NCBI GenBank assembly: GCA_009746045.1
Contig: RPFO01000573.1
Coordinates: 1-63,119 of the forward strand
Source: Mesostigma viride
Taxonomy: Eukaryota; Streptophyta; Mesostigmatophyceae; Mesostigmatales; Mesostigmataceae
Reading direction: 5' to 3'
DNA length: 63,119 nt
The position numbers were made by a program, and so were the translations under genes. Each line of letters opens with the position of its first letter. The stretch's first letter is position 1. This document shows positions 46,795 to 54,698 of the stretch, piece by piece. The notes under the pieces are model-generated. The model was given only the letters and a program-made list of their open reading frames with translations, searched no databases and had not been told where the DNA came from.

Positions 46795-47118
46795 ATGTCG
46801 GAGTGGAAGGACTTGGTCGGCGCGATCGTGAAGAAGAAATGGGACGCGGGCGTGATCCCGACCGCCGAGGTGTTCGAGGCGGGCATGACGGAGACGATGG
46901 AGCTCATGAAGCGAGCGGCGAGAGTGAAGACATCGGATGACGTGCGCGGCTTCTTCGAATACGTCGAGGAGCAGCTGGGCCCGATCGACAGCTACGACGG
47001 GAAAACGAGAGACAAGTTGCAAGCCGCGGGGGGGCAGATTCTTCACATGGTCTGCCCCGACGTGCTCGAGGTTTGGAAGGACCACGGGGCGTGGGCGTGT
47101 CGTCGCATCAAGGCGTAA
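46795..47118 (+). CDS. Small acidic helical protein
   Basis: 107 residues. Alpha-helical with a few aromatic residues (GVIPTAEVFEAGMTETMELM, GFFEYVEEQLGPIDSYDGK) and two Cys (MVCPD, WACRR). No family is recognised. It starts a plus-strand pair with the next gene. Confidence 0.5.
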   Translation: MSEWKDLVGAIVKKKWDAGVIPTAEVFEAGMTETMELMKRAARVKTSDDVRGFFEYVEEQLGPIDSYDGKTRDKLQAAGGQILHMVCPDVLEVWKDHGAWACRRIKA

Positions 47119-47157
47119 AGGCATGGCGCATTTATTTCTTATAATAAACTAAGAATC

Positions 47158-47772
47158 ATGGCAGGCATTGGGGGAGCGCTTAACATGCTTCGAAATGGAG
47201 TTCAAAAGGCCACAAGCTCGGTTAGATCGGCCCTACGTCCACGTACACAGGTCGCGGGCGAAGCCGCGGGGGCAGCCAAGAATACCCCGGGCAAGGGGAC
47301 GCCGACCGGATACGCGGACGACCTCGCAGACGGAGTCGCGGACTCCAAGAATTTCACGGTGATGGGGACGCCAGTTGCAAACGCCGCAGGGGCTGCGGCG
47401 AAGAAGAGCTCGTTGGCGGGGTCCCTCGCGAAGAACGTGGGGATGTCCGCCGTCAGCTTCGGCGTGTTCGCGGCGCTTGGAAATCTGTTCGGATCCGACA
47501 GCAGCAAGGTCGGCGCGGCCCAGGACACGTGGACGGACGATTGGACGGGGACGCCGGAGGACGCGACCGCCGCGGGGCTCCCGGGGTTCGGGACCGCGAA
47601 AAAGGAGGACAGGTATCCGCCTCTAGTATCCGTAATCGTGTTCGTCGCGATCCTGGCCCTGATCCTGGCCGTCGCGTACTACCTGATGCGCCGGGCCGGC
47701 GTTGGCAGTCCCGCCCCCGCGCCCCCGCCTCCCCCCCCACTGATGGCGTATTGGTATGCCCCCGTGTCGTGA
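47158..47772 (+). CDS. Membrane protein with C-terminal TM
   Basis: 204 residues. A Gly/Ala-rich N-terminal half with a hydrophobic helix (GMSAVSFGVFAALGNLFG) is followed by a TM near residues 157-178 (LVSVIVFVAILALILAVAYY), a Pro-rich tail (APAPPPPPPLMAYWYA) and then the end. The leader ttataataaactaagaatc directly precedes the ATG. The 3' end meets the convergent RNR gene. Probably a virion protein. Confidence 0.6.
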   Translation: MAGIGGALNMLRNGVQKATSSVRSALRPRTQVAGEAAGAAKNTPGKGTPTGYADDLADGVADSKNFTVMGTPVANAAGAAAKKSSLAGSLAKNVGMSAVSFGVFAALGNLFGSDSSKVGAAQDTWTDDWTGTPEDATAAGLPGFGTAKKEDRYPPLVSVIVFVAILALILAVAYYLMRRAGVGSPAPAPPPPPPLMAYWYAPVS

Positions 47773-48751
47773 TCAGCGCACGGGACAGGCGCCCGAGGGG
47801 CAGTCCCCGGCTAGTTTCGCCTCGTCCACGTCGACGTGCACGATGCCTGCGTAGTCCACCGGGGTCAGCTTGTCGCGGTACCTCCTCATGACATCCTCGG
47901 TGACCACCTCCTGGGGGAGGTAGCTGTACCCCAGGTCCGCTGCGTTCTTGGTGGGGTCGCACCTCAGCAGGAAGGACACGCCCACGTAGAGGTCCCAGTT
48001 CTTCTGGAACCAGTCCAGGATGGCGGGGATCTCGGTGGGATCGTACGACACCGTGCACGAGACGTTCTGGTCGCACCAGTTGGACATGAGGTTCTTGTAG
48101 CGCTCGAGTTGCGCCACGGCGGATTCGGTGTTGACCTCCACCTCCTCGGTGGTGCCGTCCTTCCTCGTGACGGTCTTCTTGGTGAAGGGGACGCTGGCGT
48201 AGGTGACGGGGAAGGTCACCAGGACGGAATCCTGCTCGTAGGGCTTGTCCGCCACCTTGTAGCCGGCGTCCCTGAACCTCTGCACGAGGGGGTCGTGCTT
48301 GGAGTAGGTGATGTTGTTGAGGATGTACCTGCCCATGGGCTTGTGGACGCCCTCCGGGACCTCCCCCCACTCCCTGGTGCTCATGATCTTGGACAGCGTG
48401 CCGCTGGGCTTGATGCAGGTGACGTTCTTGGGCAGGGGCTTCCCGAGACTCTTGGCCATCTCGTAGGCCGCGGAGACGGCCACGTTCTTCATGCGGCGGT
48501 AGTCGTAGTCCTGCAGGTCGGACCTGGCCACGATGCCGGTGAGGCCGACGCCGCACAGGTGCAGGAACTCGTTGTTGAGGTGCCACGCCTCTTGTAGGAT
48601 CTCGTCCCTGAGGTCGACGAGCGTCTGGCGGTAGTTCATGCGCGCGGCCAAGACGAGCGCCCTCTCGAGGCCGGACTTGTTGCCCTCGTGGAAGGCGGCC
48701 AGGTTGACCTCGGTCAAATTACAAAACGACTTGTTGGCGAGCAGGATCTCA
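47773..48751 (-). CDS. Class II ribonucleotide reductase, exon 4
   Basis: The last 326 codons of an adenosylcobalamin-dependent ribonucleoside-triphosphate reductase of the monomeric NrdJ/RTPR type, which makes deoxynucleotides. It starts with EILLANKSFCNLTEVNLAAF, the sequence that follows the active-site NPC motif. It ends GDCPSGACPVR, the C-x4-C tail whose cysteines re-reduce the active site. The 3' splice site is a T9 tract then ccgcgcag at 48752. The four exons sum to 2034 bases, an exact multiple of three (677 residues), slightly shorter than typical for the family. Confidence 0.85.
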
Positions 48752-49416
48752 CTGCGCGGAAAAAAAAAGTGCGCGTACGGGAGAGGACGTTGCGGGGTGC
48801 ACTCGAGGAGGAGACCTTAAGCAGCCTGTGCGGCGTATCCCATGTTAAAAGTGGGTGGGGCCATCATGTTCCATGCGAGCTCTTTTCGTCCTGGCCAAAG
48901 GATCCTGTCCACGATAAATAACACAAAGAAAAGGACCACAAGGGACTGGAAGATTCCTGCATTCGCAAGCGCCCAACGCACCGCCCCCTTGTCCAGCCCG
49001 CGCTTTGCCTGATACTTCTTTAACACGCCCCACGTCAACCACGACAGCGCGGCGATGACTTGCAAAACTAGTATTCTCGTCAGCCAATTAGTGCCGAACA
49101 AAGGCAGCATATTAGGCTTGCGCCACATACTCGCCAGCCACGCCACAAAGGCGATCACCAACACACCTTGCGCAGTGCCTACAGTAAAGAAGCCCACACA
49201 CCCTTTTTCTGCCTCTGGTTCATGTCTTCCTTCCAAACCGCTCCTGAAAGCCACCCGGAGTAGAGGAGCAACTGTATTATAACACCAACCATAAAAATCT
49301 GCAGCGTATCTGGCATCGCGTATTTGATATATAAACAAGAAAGATAAAAAAAAGCATTTGTCCGGGAAAGGGAATAGAATGGGAACACAAGGGCCAGCAA
49401 GTTTAATGTGACATAC
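48752..49416 (-). other. Spliceosomal-type intron 3 of the RNR gene (665 nt)
   Basis: It begins GTATGT (49416-49411) and ends in a T-rich tract then CAG. It interrupts the catalytic NPC motif just after the Cys that carries the thiyl radical in the family (the codon split is TG/T). It contains a membrane protein gene on the same strand. Confidence 0.75.
48817..49316 (-). CDS. Four-TM membrane protein inside RNR intron 3; frame break
   Basis: ATG 49316 (MPDTLQIFMVGVIIQLLLYS) opens the first TM. After about 40 residues, at a run of five A near 49206, the frame changes and continues with three more TMs (GVLVIAFVAWLASM, ILVLQVIAALSWLTWGV, SLVVLFFVLFIVDRIL) to TAA 48817. The length is consistent with a single base indel. 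The gene is on the same strand as its host intron and would be present in the pre-mRNA. Family unknown. Confidence 0.5.
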
Positions 49417-49811
49417 CAGCAAGGATTGCAGCCTTTGCACCAGGGGGCGCGGCGGCGGGCTGCCTCGAGGTTGAACATGCCGGGCTCGGAGCCGCCGGAG
49501 TCGAGCATGATGGCGAAGATCTCCTCCAGCTGCTGGCGGGTGGGCTCCTTGGTGAAGACCAGCGAGTTGTTGGACTGCTGGCGGTGGGCGTGGGCGATCC
49601 ACCAAGTTTTTTTAGCGGAGGCGAACTCGCGCCACTCGACGTCGCCGTACTCGAAGAGTGCGATCTCCGCGGACCGGCGACTGCTCAACATGGTCCCGAG
49701 GTGGTTCACGATGTCGAGGATGTCCATCTTGGTGAGGAGCTGGTCCGCGCGCCGGGACAAAATGTCGGAGATAGCCACCATAGCCTTGGATACGTTTACA
49801 TCGCCAGAGCT
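49417..49811 (-). CDS. Class II ribonucleotide reductase, exon 3
   Basis: 131 codons and two bases. It contains DVNVSKAMVAISDILSRRAD, NHLGTMLSSRRSAEIALF (as in the GNVRRSAEIAL block of the family), TRQQLEEIFAIMLDSGGSEP and GMFNLEAARRRAPW, and ends at GCNPC, the active-site cysteine. The 3' splice site upstream is gacgtccag at 49812. Confidence 0.85.
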
Positions 49812-50728
49812 CTGGACGTCGCATCAAAATAATGAACCAGCGCGTTCACTGGTTAGTTTTCATCCACGCATGGTAACAAGAGGGTATTTACAACTCCGCA
49901 GTAGAGTACAATGAGTTCACGGCAATCGCCTTCCAATTGGCGGTTTCTGCGACCACGGGAAACGAAAGTCTAAGTGCGTGGAGTGTCCAGGGCCGCACGT
50001 TTGCGAACACGGGAAACTGCGGGCTGCTTGCAAGAGTTGTAATCTATCACCCTCACGATCTGACCAGGAGATATTGCCAAACGTGCAACCCTCATTACAC
50101 ACCACGCAAGAAGAAAATCAGATTCTGTTCTTTGCACCCCAAAACATTGGAACAAACCTGCATACCTTGCAAAGGGGCGTACGTTTGCGTCCATGATCGT
50201 ATCAAATATCGGTGCAAAGATTGCAAGGGTGGATCTCTGTGCCCTCACAATAAGAGAAAAGACTCGTGCACAATCTGCCATCCATGCCCCCATGGAAGGC
50301 TAAAGATAAGGTGCATGGATTGTGGAGGGGGGTCTACATGTGCTCACAGGTCCAGAAAGGACCAGTGCAGGGTATGCAATCTCACACGCTTCATTGCTTA
50401 TTCTTTGAGGACAAAAATAAGCACAAGGCTGAAGAAATATAAGATGAAAAAAACACAGCACACGGTCCAGTACTTGGGAATTTCTATAGATGCCTACAAA
50501 GACTATATCACAGCCCTATTATACGACGGCATGACGTGGGAAAACTATGGAACATTGTGGCATATCGATCACAAGGTGCCCATTATGTATGGCAGCCCCT
50601 CCGAGGAGGAAATAGTTGAACGACTGCATTATACCAACACCCAGCCCATGCTGGCTGCTGATAACCTTAAGAAAGGCAACAGATGCATTTCGTAATAAAG
50701 ATCATTCTGCATCAAATTCAAAACGTAC
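49812..50728 (-). other. Spliceosomal-type intron 2 of the RNR gene (917 nt)
   Basis: It begins GTACGT (50728-50723) and ends gacgtccag. Removing it joins GYGWL to SSGDVNVSK in frame. It carries, antisense, an HNH-type nuclease gene. The pyrimidine tract is weaker than in the other two introns. Confidence 0.65.
49911..50695 (+). CDS. HNH-type endonuclease with CEHG zinc repeats, antisense in RNR intron 2
   Basis: The C-terminus reads WHIDHKVPIMYGSPSEEE then LHYTNTQPMLAADNLKKGNR. This is the H-N-H layout of homing-type nucleases (H of HIDH, N of YTNTQ, and the final N-K-G-R). Before it are zinc repeats (CVHDRIKYRCKDCKGGSLC, CPHGRLKIRCMDCGGG, CAHRSRKDQCRVCN) like those of the genes at 24840 and 26594. 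The N-terminus is unclear: ATG 49911, a middle frame (FCDHGKRKSKC at 49945) and the final frame differ, so two indels or decay must be assumed. Base composition is lower in GC than around it. A homing nuclease is inferred from the motif and its intron location. Confidence 0.6.
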
Positions 50729-51014
50729 AAGCCAGCCATAGCCCCGCAATCTCGTCCCAGCGGGTCTTATCTCGGTGAAGTCCAGCACGAGTCGCTCGGC
50801 GGGGTATTTGCCGGCCATGAGCTTCCCCACGGCGCGGGCCCAGGCGACGGCCGAGTCGCCCACGGATAGGGTCCATGTCTTGGTGTCGGGGTCCCAGGTC
50901 TCCTTGTTGGACTCGCGCCCCCCGACGGAGGTCCGCTGCGACCGGATGACGTCGATGTGCGGGATGCGCCTGGAGAAGCCGTTGAGCGTGCCGGTGACGG
51001 GTTTGAAGCCGACC
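50729..51014 (-). CDS. Class II ribonucleotide reductase, exon 2
   Basis: 286 bases. It starts at GVGF after the GCG motif of exon 1 (GFKPVTGTLNGFSRRIPHID) and holds YPAERLVLDFTEIRPAGTRL, a conserved stretch of monomeric class II enzymes, and ends RGYGWL. The 3' splice site upstream is a T8 tract then ctgcacag (51015). Confidence 0.85.
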
Positions 51015-51040
51015 CTGTGCAGAAAAAAAACCGCAAGTAT

Positions 51041-51439
51041 ATGTCACACTTGAACGCCATGGGATTCTTCATGAAGGACTTCAAGAGCCTGTTTCTGTTC
51101 GGCGCGGTGATCGGCGCGGCTCACGTGATCGCCACCTGGGTGCGTGTGAAGAGGGAGAGGTTCCGCCTGCGGACCAACATCAGGTCCACGCTGGCCCTCA
51201 CCTACCTGCTGGTCCTGGGCGGGCTGGGCTACGTGCTTTACAGGAACTTCCACGACAGGGTGTACTCCTACGAGACTACGATCTGGAAGATCCTGAAGGG
51301 GTTGCTGACACTGGGGGGTGCCTCGACGTCATACTCCATCATCATGACGGTCGGTTCCTCCTTTTTCTCTAGCCGCCCCGTGGCCGCGGTGGTGGATGCG
51401 ACGGTGTCAGAGGCGACGGCCCCGACCACGGCCGCCTAA
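51041..51439 (+). CDS. Membrane protein, antisense in RNR intron 1
   Basis: 132 residues from ATG 51041. TMs near residues 14-33 (SLFLFGAVIGAAHVIATWVR) and 47-66 (ALTYLLVLGGLGYVLYRNF), and a weaker third (LTLGGASTSYSIIMTVGSSF). No family is recognised. It begins within 26 bases of the 3' splice site of the intron on the other strand. Confidence 0.6.
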   Translation: MSHLNAMGFFMKDFKSLFLFGAVIGAAHVIATWVRVKRERFRLRTNIRSTLALTYLLVLGGLGYVLYRNFHDRVYSYETTIWKILKGLLTLGGASTSYSIIMTVGSSFFSSRPVAAVVDATVSEATAPTTAA

Positions 51440-51466
51440 ATTTTCTCCCGTACCAGTATAAAAACG

Positions 51467-51691
51467 ATGAAGTGCACGGCGGTCACCAAACTGAACAAGA
51501 GGTGCAAGAACAAGGCGTGCGTGCTGTCGCCCAAGCCCGTGTGCCGCGCCCACTCCCGCCACCGGGCGCATTCGTACGCGCTCGTGCTGGCTGCCCAGGA
51601 GTACCAGAACAGGAGAAAGAGGGAGATGGAGGCGCGCCGGCGACAGATCCCCGGGACGACGTGGCGCTATTGGGACGAGAAGGTGGAGTGA
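51467..51691 (+). CDS. Cys/His mini-finger protein, antisense in RNR intron 1
   Basis: 74 residues from ATG 51467, after a TATA-like gtataaaaac. The N-terminal MKCTAVTKLNKRCKNKAC...VCRAH is the compact Cys/His pattern of the genes at 11291, 35531 and 58074, followed by SRHRAH, a variant of the HRVRA motif. It ends two bases before the intron's 5' splice site on the other strand. Function unknown. Confidence 0.6.
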   Translation: MKCTAVTKLNKRCKNKACVLSPKPVCRAHSRHRAHSYALVLAAQEYQNRRKREMEARRRQIPGTTWRYWDEKVE

Positions 51692-51698
51692 GACTCAC

Positions 51699-52072
51699 CC
51701 GCATCCCTGCAGCAGCAGCCATAGCACGTCGACGACGTCGTAGACGGTCTCGACCTCGGTGAAGCTGCAGTTGAACATGCAGGACTCTCGCCTCCTGCTC
51801 AACTCCGTGCCCCCGAGGAAGAGAGTGCGGCCCGCGGGGGCGATGTACCGGTTCGTGATGCAGTGGCGCAGCTCCTCCAACTCCGCGAGCTCGGCTCGGT
51901 TGAGCGCGTCCTCCTTGGCGCGAACCCAGAGCCACTTCTGGTGGGAGACCACCCTGTCCACCACCTGCTCCCACGTCTCCAGCTGCGATGTGCCCTCGAG
52001 GGGGCGGTGGTAGGTCCTCAACGCGATGGCCATGGCTCTGTCCGTGGGAGTGGTGGCGCGGGCCGGCTCCAT
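51699..52072 (-). CDS. Class II ribonucleotide reductase, exon 1
   Basis: 124 codons and two bases from ATG 52072 (MEPARATTPTDRAMAI). It contains ETWEQVVDRVVSHQKWLW-type sequence, IAPAGRTLFLGGTELSRRRE and CMFNCSF, the substrate-side cysteine of the family, then VVDVLWLLLQGCG. The order and spacing match the N-terminus of the monomeric class II enzymes. The start is the first ATG with a family-like N-terminus. Confidence 0.85.
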
Positions 52073-52165
52073 GGGTCTGATACCATGGGATGGCAAATAT
52101 CTTCCGGGTTGAACGCGACTCCGGGGGGCTGCATTTTTTTTTTCTTTACGGCTAGTATACACACC

Positions 52166-52477
52166 ATGTCTGCTGCCGTGAACCGTTTGCTCTCCCTGCC
52201 CATGAGGCTGCTCCAGATGCCGCTGAGCCTGGGACCATGGCCCACGGTCGCGTTGGCCCTGTTCATCCTGTACTACACCGCCACTTCCATCCGCTTCCAC
52301 CGCAAGGCGAAGACGAACTGTACGGGGTTCATGGACTTCCGGTGCTGGATGACCAAGTGGGGCATCATGTTTATCGGCCTCGCGGGCGGCACCTACATGC
52401 TGGCTAGGGGGGTGAACAACCTGATCAATGTCGGCGAGGGGGGCGCGTCTGTTCTCCCCCGCGGTGGCCCAACATAA
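52166..52477 (+). CDS. Small two-TM membrane protein
   Basis: 103 residues from ATG 52166 (MSAAVNRLLSLPMRLL). Hydrophobic segments near residues 30-48 (VALALFILYYTATSI) and 68-86 (WGIMFIGLAGGTYMLARG). Divergent from the RNR gene (94 bases between the starts), with the AT-rich leader ctagtatacacac. Confidence 0.6.
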   Translation: MSAAVNRLLSLPMRLLQMPLSLGPWPTVALALFILYYTATSIRFHRKAKTNCTGFMDFRCWMTKWGIMFIGLAGGTYMLARGVNNLINVGEGGASVLPRGGPT

Positions 52478-52490
52478 CCGCGTAAATAAA

Positions 52491-52934
52491 ATGGGCGGCT
52501 ATTGGATAGTAGGAATGAAGCTTTGGATTGTCGCGATCGTGCTGATCGTCCTCGCGTGCGTGTGGTTGTTCTCTTTCGTCGGCTCGGCCCTGGCAGAACC
52601 CGCCGCAAAGTTCTGGTGCGCGGTGACTCTTCGGGGCGGCAACAAGGAGTGCGTCGAGAACACCAAGAGGAAACTGCAGTCCGCGCTGGGGGACGTGCGC
52701 TTGTGGCTGGGGTCGCGACCCTGGGAGCGGCCGCGGCGGCCGCCGCTAAGATCCGCGCGAGGTTCCGATCGTCCCCATCGTCCGCAGATGACCGGGATCG
52801 CGCGCCCTCGCGACCGATGGCGCCAAAGTCAGGTGGGAGGAGTCCTCTGTTTTTCTCTCGCATTCGCGGGTTCCGTTAGACAGTGCATGATGTTCAGTCA
52901 CGAGTTTTATTATCACGATTATTATGATCAATAA
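52491..52934 (+). CDS. N-anchored membrane protein with uncertain C-terminus
   Basis: It starts at ATG 52491 (MGGYWIVGMKLWIVAIVLIV). The TM is near residues 8-31, followed by a Cys-bearing stretch (KFWCAVTLRGGNKECVEN). After 52710 two frames are open; one (to 52879) reads RSPLFFSRIRGF and looks more like protein, while the ATG frame runs to 52934. One of the G/C runs near 52710-52740 may be misread. Confidence 0.5.
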   Translation: MGGYWIVGMKLWIVAIVLIVLACVWLFSFVGSALAEPAAKFWCAVTLRGGNKECVENTKRKLQSALGDVRLWLGSRPWERPRRPPLRSARGSDRPHRPQMTGIARPRDRWRQSQVGGVLCFSLAFAGSVRQCMMFSHEFYYHDYYDQ

Positions 52935-53229
52935 ACGCGGGCGTTAACAATCGAATCCCGGTCTTCAAGAGCAATTGCAACATTTTGTACAGGATCAACC
53001 ACAGGATAGCGGTCCTCAGTAGGACGTGAACGCTTTCAAAGCGTTTTTCGATGACGGACAGGCAGTGGTCCCGCCGGTCCCTCCATATGTCGGAGGATGT
53101 GGAGGTCATCTCCGCGCATATGTCGTGATCCTCCATCCCCATCCAGAAGCCTAGGGAGCTGAAGTGCGGCCCCTTCATGTACAGCTCCCTCAGGGGGCGC
53201 ACGATGACGGCGTCGTACACGAATGCCAT
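52894..53229 (-). CDS. Small protein with C-terminal TM
   Basis: 111 residues from ATG 53229 (MAFVYDAVIVRPLREL). A hydrophobic helix near residues 73-92 (LLRTAILWLILYKMLQLLL) and a short polar tail. It follows the A494R-like gene on the same strand. Family unknown. Confidence 0.5.
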   Translation of the reverse strand: MAFVYDAVIVRPLRELYMKGPHFSSLGFWMGMEDHDICAEMTSTSSDIWRDRRDHCLSVIEKRFESVHVLLRTAILWLILYKMLQLLLKTGIRLLTPAFIDHNNRDNKTRD

Positions 53230-53279
53230 CCCGAAGCCTGGCCAACTACAATGTACAGTTTCGATTTTAAGCGCGCGGG

Positions 53280-53840
53280 TCACAGGAACCGGACGGTGAA
53301 CTTCTTCTTGACGCTCTTCACGGACGGTCGCACGAGGATGGCGAGGTCGGAGGCCTTGCACCTCTTGCGACACCGTATGACCTTGCCGTTGAGGACGCGC
53401 AGGGAGGGCCTCCTCTCCCTCCCCTTCGGCAGCTCCTCCCGTATGGCGTCCTGGTGCTGGCGAGCGTATTCCAGCACCCCGTTGGTGATGGCCCATCGGA
53501 AGAAGTTCATCTGTCCGGGTGTGGTGGTGATCTCCCGCTCGTCTTCCGCGGGGCTGCGGATGGTGGTCTTGTTCCTCCTGGCGAAGGGGTCGAACATGCG
53601 CTTGGAGTAGAAGGCCAGCTGCTCGCGGTAGGACATGTACAGGTTGAACGGGAGCGCGTTGTCGGGCTGCTCGAACTCCACGCGGTGTGTCTTGGAGTAA
53701 TTGGTCACGAGGCACTCGACCACCCGCAGGGACAGGCGGTCCGACCTGCGTCCGGACTCAGGACGCGTGATGTCGTATAGCGCGTTGAAGTTGTCAACGT
53801 TCGCGTAAAAGCGCTGCAGGGAGCGCCCCAACAGGTCCAT
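53280..53840 (-). CDS. Conserved Nucleocytoviricota protein resembling chlorovirus A494R
   Basis: 186 residues from ATG 53840. The block NLYMSYREQLAFYSKRMFDP, the FARR pair, then TTPGQMNFFRWAITNGVLEY and the basic C-terminus ending VKSVKKKFTVRFL follow the pattern of a family present in chloroviruses, mimiviruses and others, with no known function. The match is from memory of the pattern and should be tested by a search. It is a good marker for the phylum. Confidence 0.6.
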   Translation of the reverse strand: MDLLGRSLQRFYANVDNFNALYDITRPESGRRSDRLSLRVVECLVTNYSKTHRVEFEQPDNALPFNLYMSYREQLAFYSKRMFDPFARRNKTTIRSPAEDEREITTTPGQMNFFRWAITNGVLEYARQHQDAIREELPKGRERRPSLRVLNGKVIRCRKRCKASDLAILVRPSVKSVKKKFTVRFL

Positions 53841-53926
53841 GATGTCCGCAGGTCGCTATAGGCAGAGATTTGTTTCGTAGCGCGCTTAGTCCGCGGGGAA
53901 TGTGGACGCCTAGGGTAAGATAGCGG

Positions 53927-54394
53927 ATGCAGCAGGCCGGCGTCCACCGGTGGACGTGGGTAACGAGACGCGCGTCGCCGCGGGAGAACTCGGACGTGCT
54001 CAAGGCTATTATGGGCCTCTGCCGCCTTCCGGACATCCCGCGGCCGTACATGCGCCGTACGGACGACGTCGGCAAGGTGGTGGCGGAGATGGGCCGCGAC
54101 ACGTATTGGATGTGCGACCTGACGCCGGGGGTGCACTGCCTGCTGGCCCTAGCGCGGATCCGCGGCGGCCGTACGGTGTGCGCGATCGTGCATTGGGACA
54201 AGAGCGTGCACATCGTCCACATGCCGCCGTTCAAGACGAAACTGTTCAAGGGCACCGTGTTGCAAGGTGTGCTGTGCCGCGACGGGTTGCGCGTTACGTT
54301 CGTGGTGCACGACTGTCTCGTCTATTGCCAAAGAGTCTGCTATCGGCTCCGTTCCGTGATCGCATGGACCGCGCTCGCGAGGTGGTGGGCATGA
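53927..54394 (+). CDS. Possible inactive capping-enzyme-like nucleotidyltransferase
   Basis: 155 residues from ATG 53927. The pattern DTYWMCDLTPGVHCLLALAR, then GTVLQGVLC and VTFVVHDCLVY has the spacing of the guanylyltransferase motifs K-x-D-G, D-G-E and F-x-x-Y/F-D. The catalytic Lys position has Asp or Leu (CDLTPG) and D-G-E is Q-G-V. If the relation is real, the enzyme is dead. The similarity is by eye and weak. It is divergent from the A494R-like gene, 86 bases away. Confidence 0.35.
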   Translation: MQQAGVHRWTWVTRRASPRENSDVLKAIMGLCRLPDIPRPYMRRTDDVGKVVAEMGRDTYWMCDLTPGVHCLLALARIRGGRTVCAIVHWDKSVHIVHMPPFKTKLFKGTVLQGVLCRDGLRVTFVVHDCLVYCQRVCYRLRSVIAWTALARWWA

Positions 54395-54698
54395 ATTTTC
54401 CTAGCACGGGGTCTTATTACTTCCACGTGTTCATTAAATGCGTATCGTACATCACGAGCAACGACAAACAAAACGCGATAAAGAGTCCCAACGTGCTGTT
54501 CATCCCCGACTCGTCCACCGTGAGCGACCAGTACGTCCACGGGGGGGTCACGGTGGCCCTGATCCACAAGCCCGAGCTGGTGACCGAGTTCGGGCGCGCC
54601 ACTCACGTCGATTCCGCCTGCGCGCTGTACATGCCGCTCACCTCCTCCTGGGCCCCCCCCGTCGCGCAACCTTGTGGGGGTTGTACGATATCTTATAG
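54391..54698 (+). CDS. Small protein, unknown; frame uncertain at a C run
   Basis: ATG 54391 overlaps the end of the previous gene by 4 bases (MNFPSTGSYYFHVFIKCVSY). The protein is beta-like (NVLFIPDSSTVSDQYVHGG). At a run of eight C (54651-54658) the ATG frame runs on into the primase antisense region, whereas the frame one base away stops at 54698 (ATLWGLYDIL). The shorter form is more plausible. Family unknown. Confidence 0.45.

Larger units (their letters stand above)
51015..51698 (-). other. Spliceosomal-type intron 1 of the RNR gene (684 nt)
   Basis: It begins with the ideal 5' site GTGAGT (51698-51693) and ends in eight T then ctgcacag. Splicing restores the conserved GCGVGF block (GGATGCGG joined to GGTCGGC). 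It contains two plus-strand genes that are antisense to it. Confidence 0.85.

Noticed and set aside
47773-52072. Inteins or group I/II introns in the RNR gene
   Set aside because: The gaps contain stops in frame, so not inteins. The exon ends lack the U before a group I intron and the GUGYG/AY ends of group II, while GT-AG with T tracts fits spliceosomal introns. A ribozyme search was not possible here.
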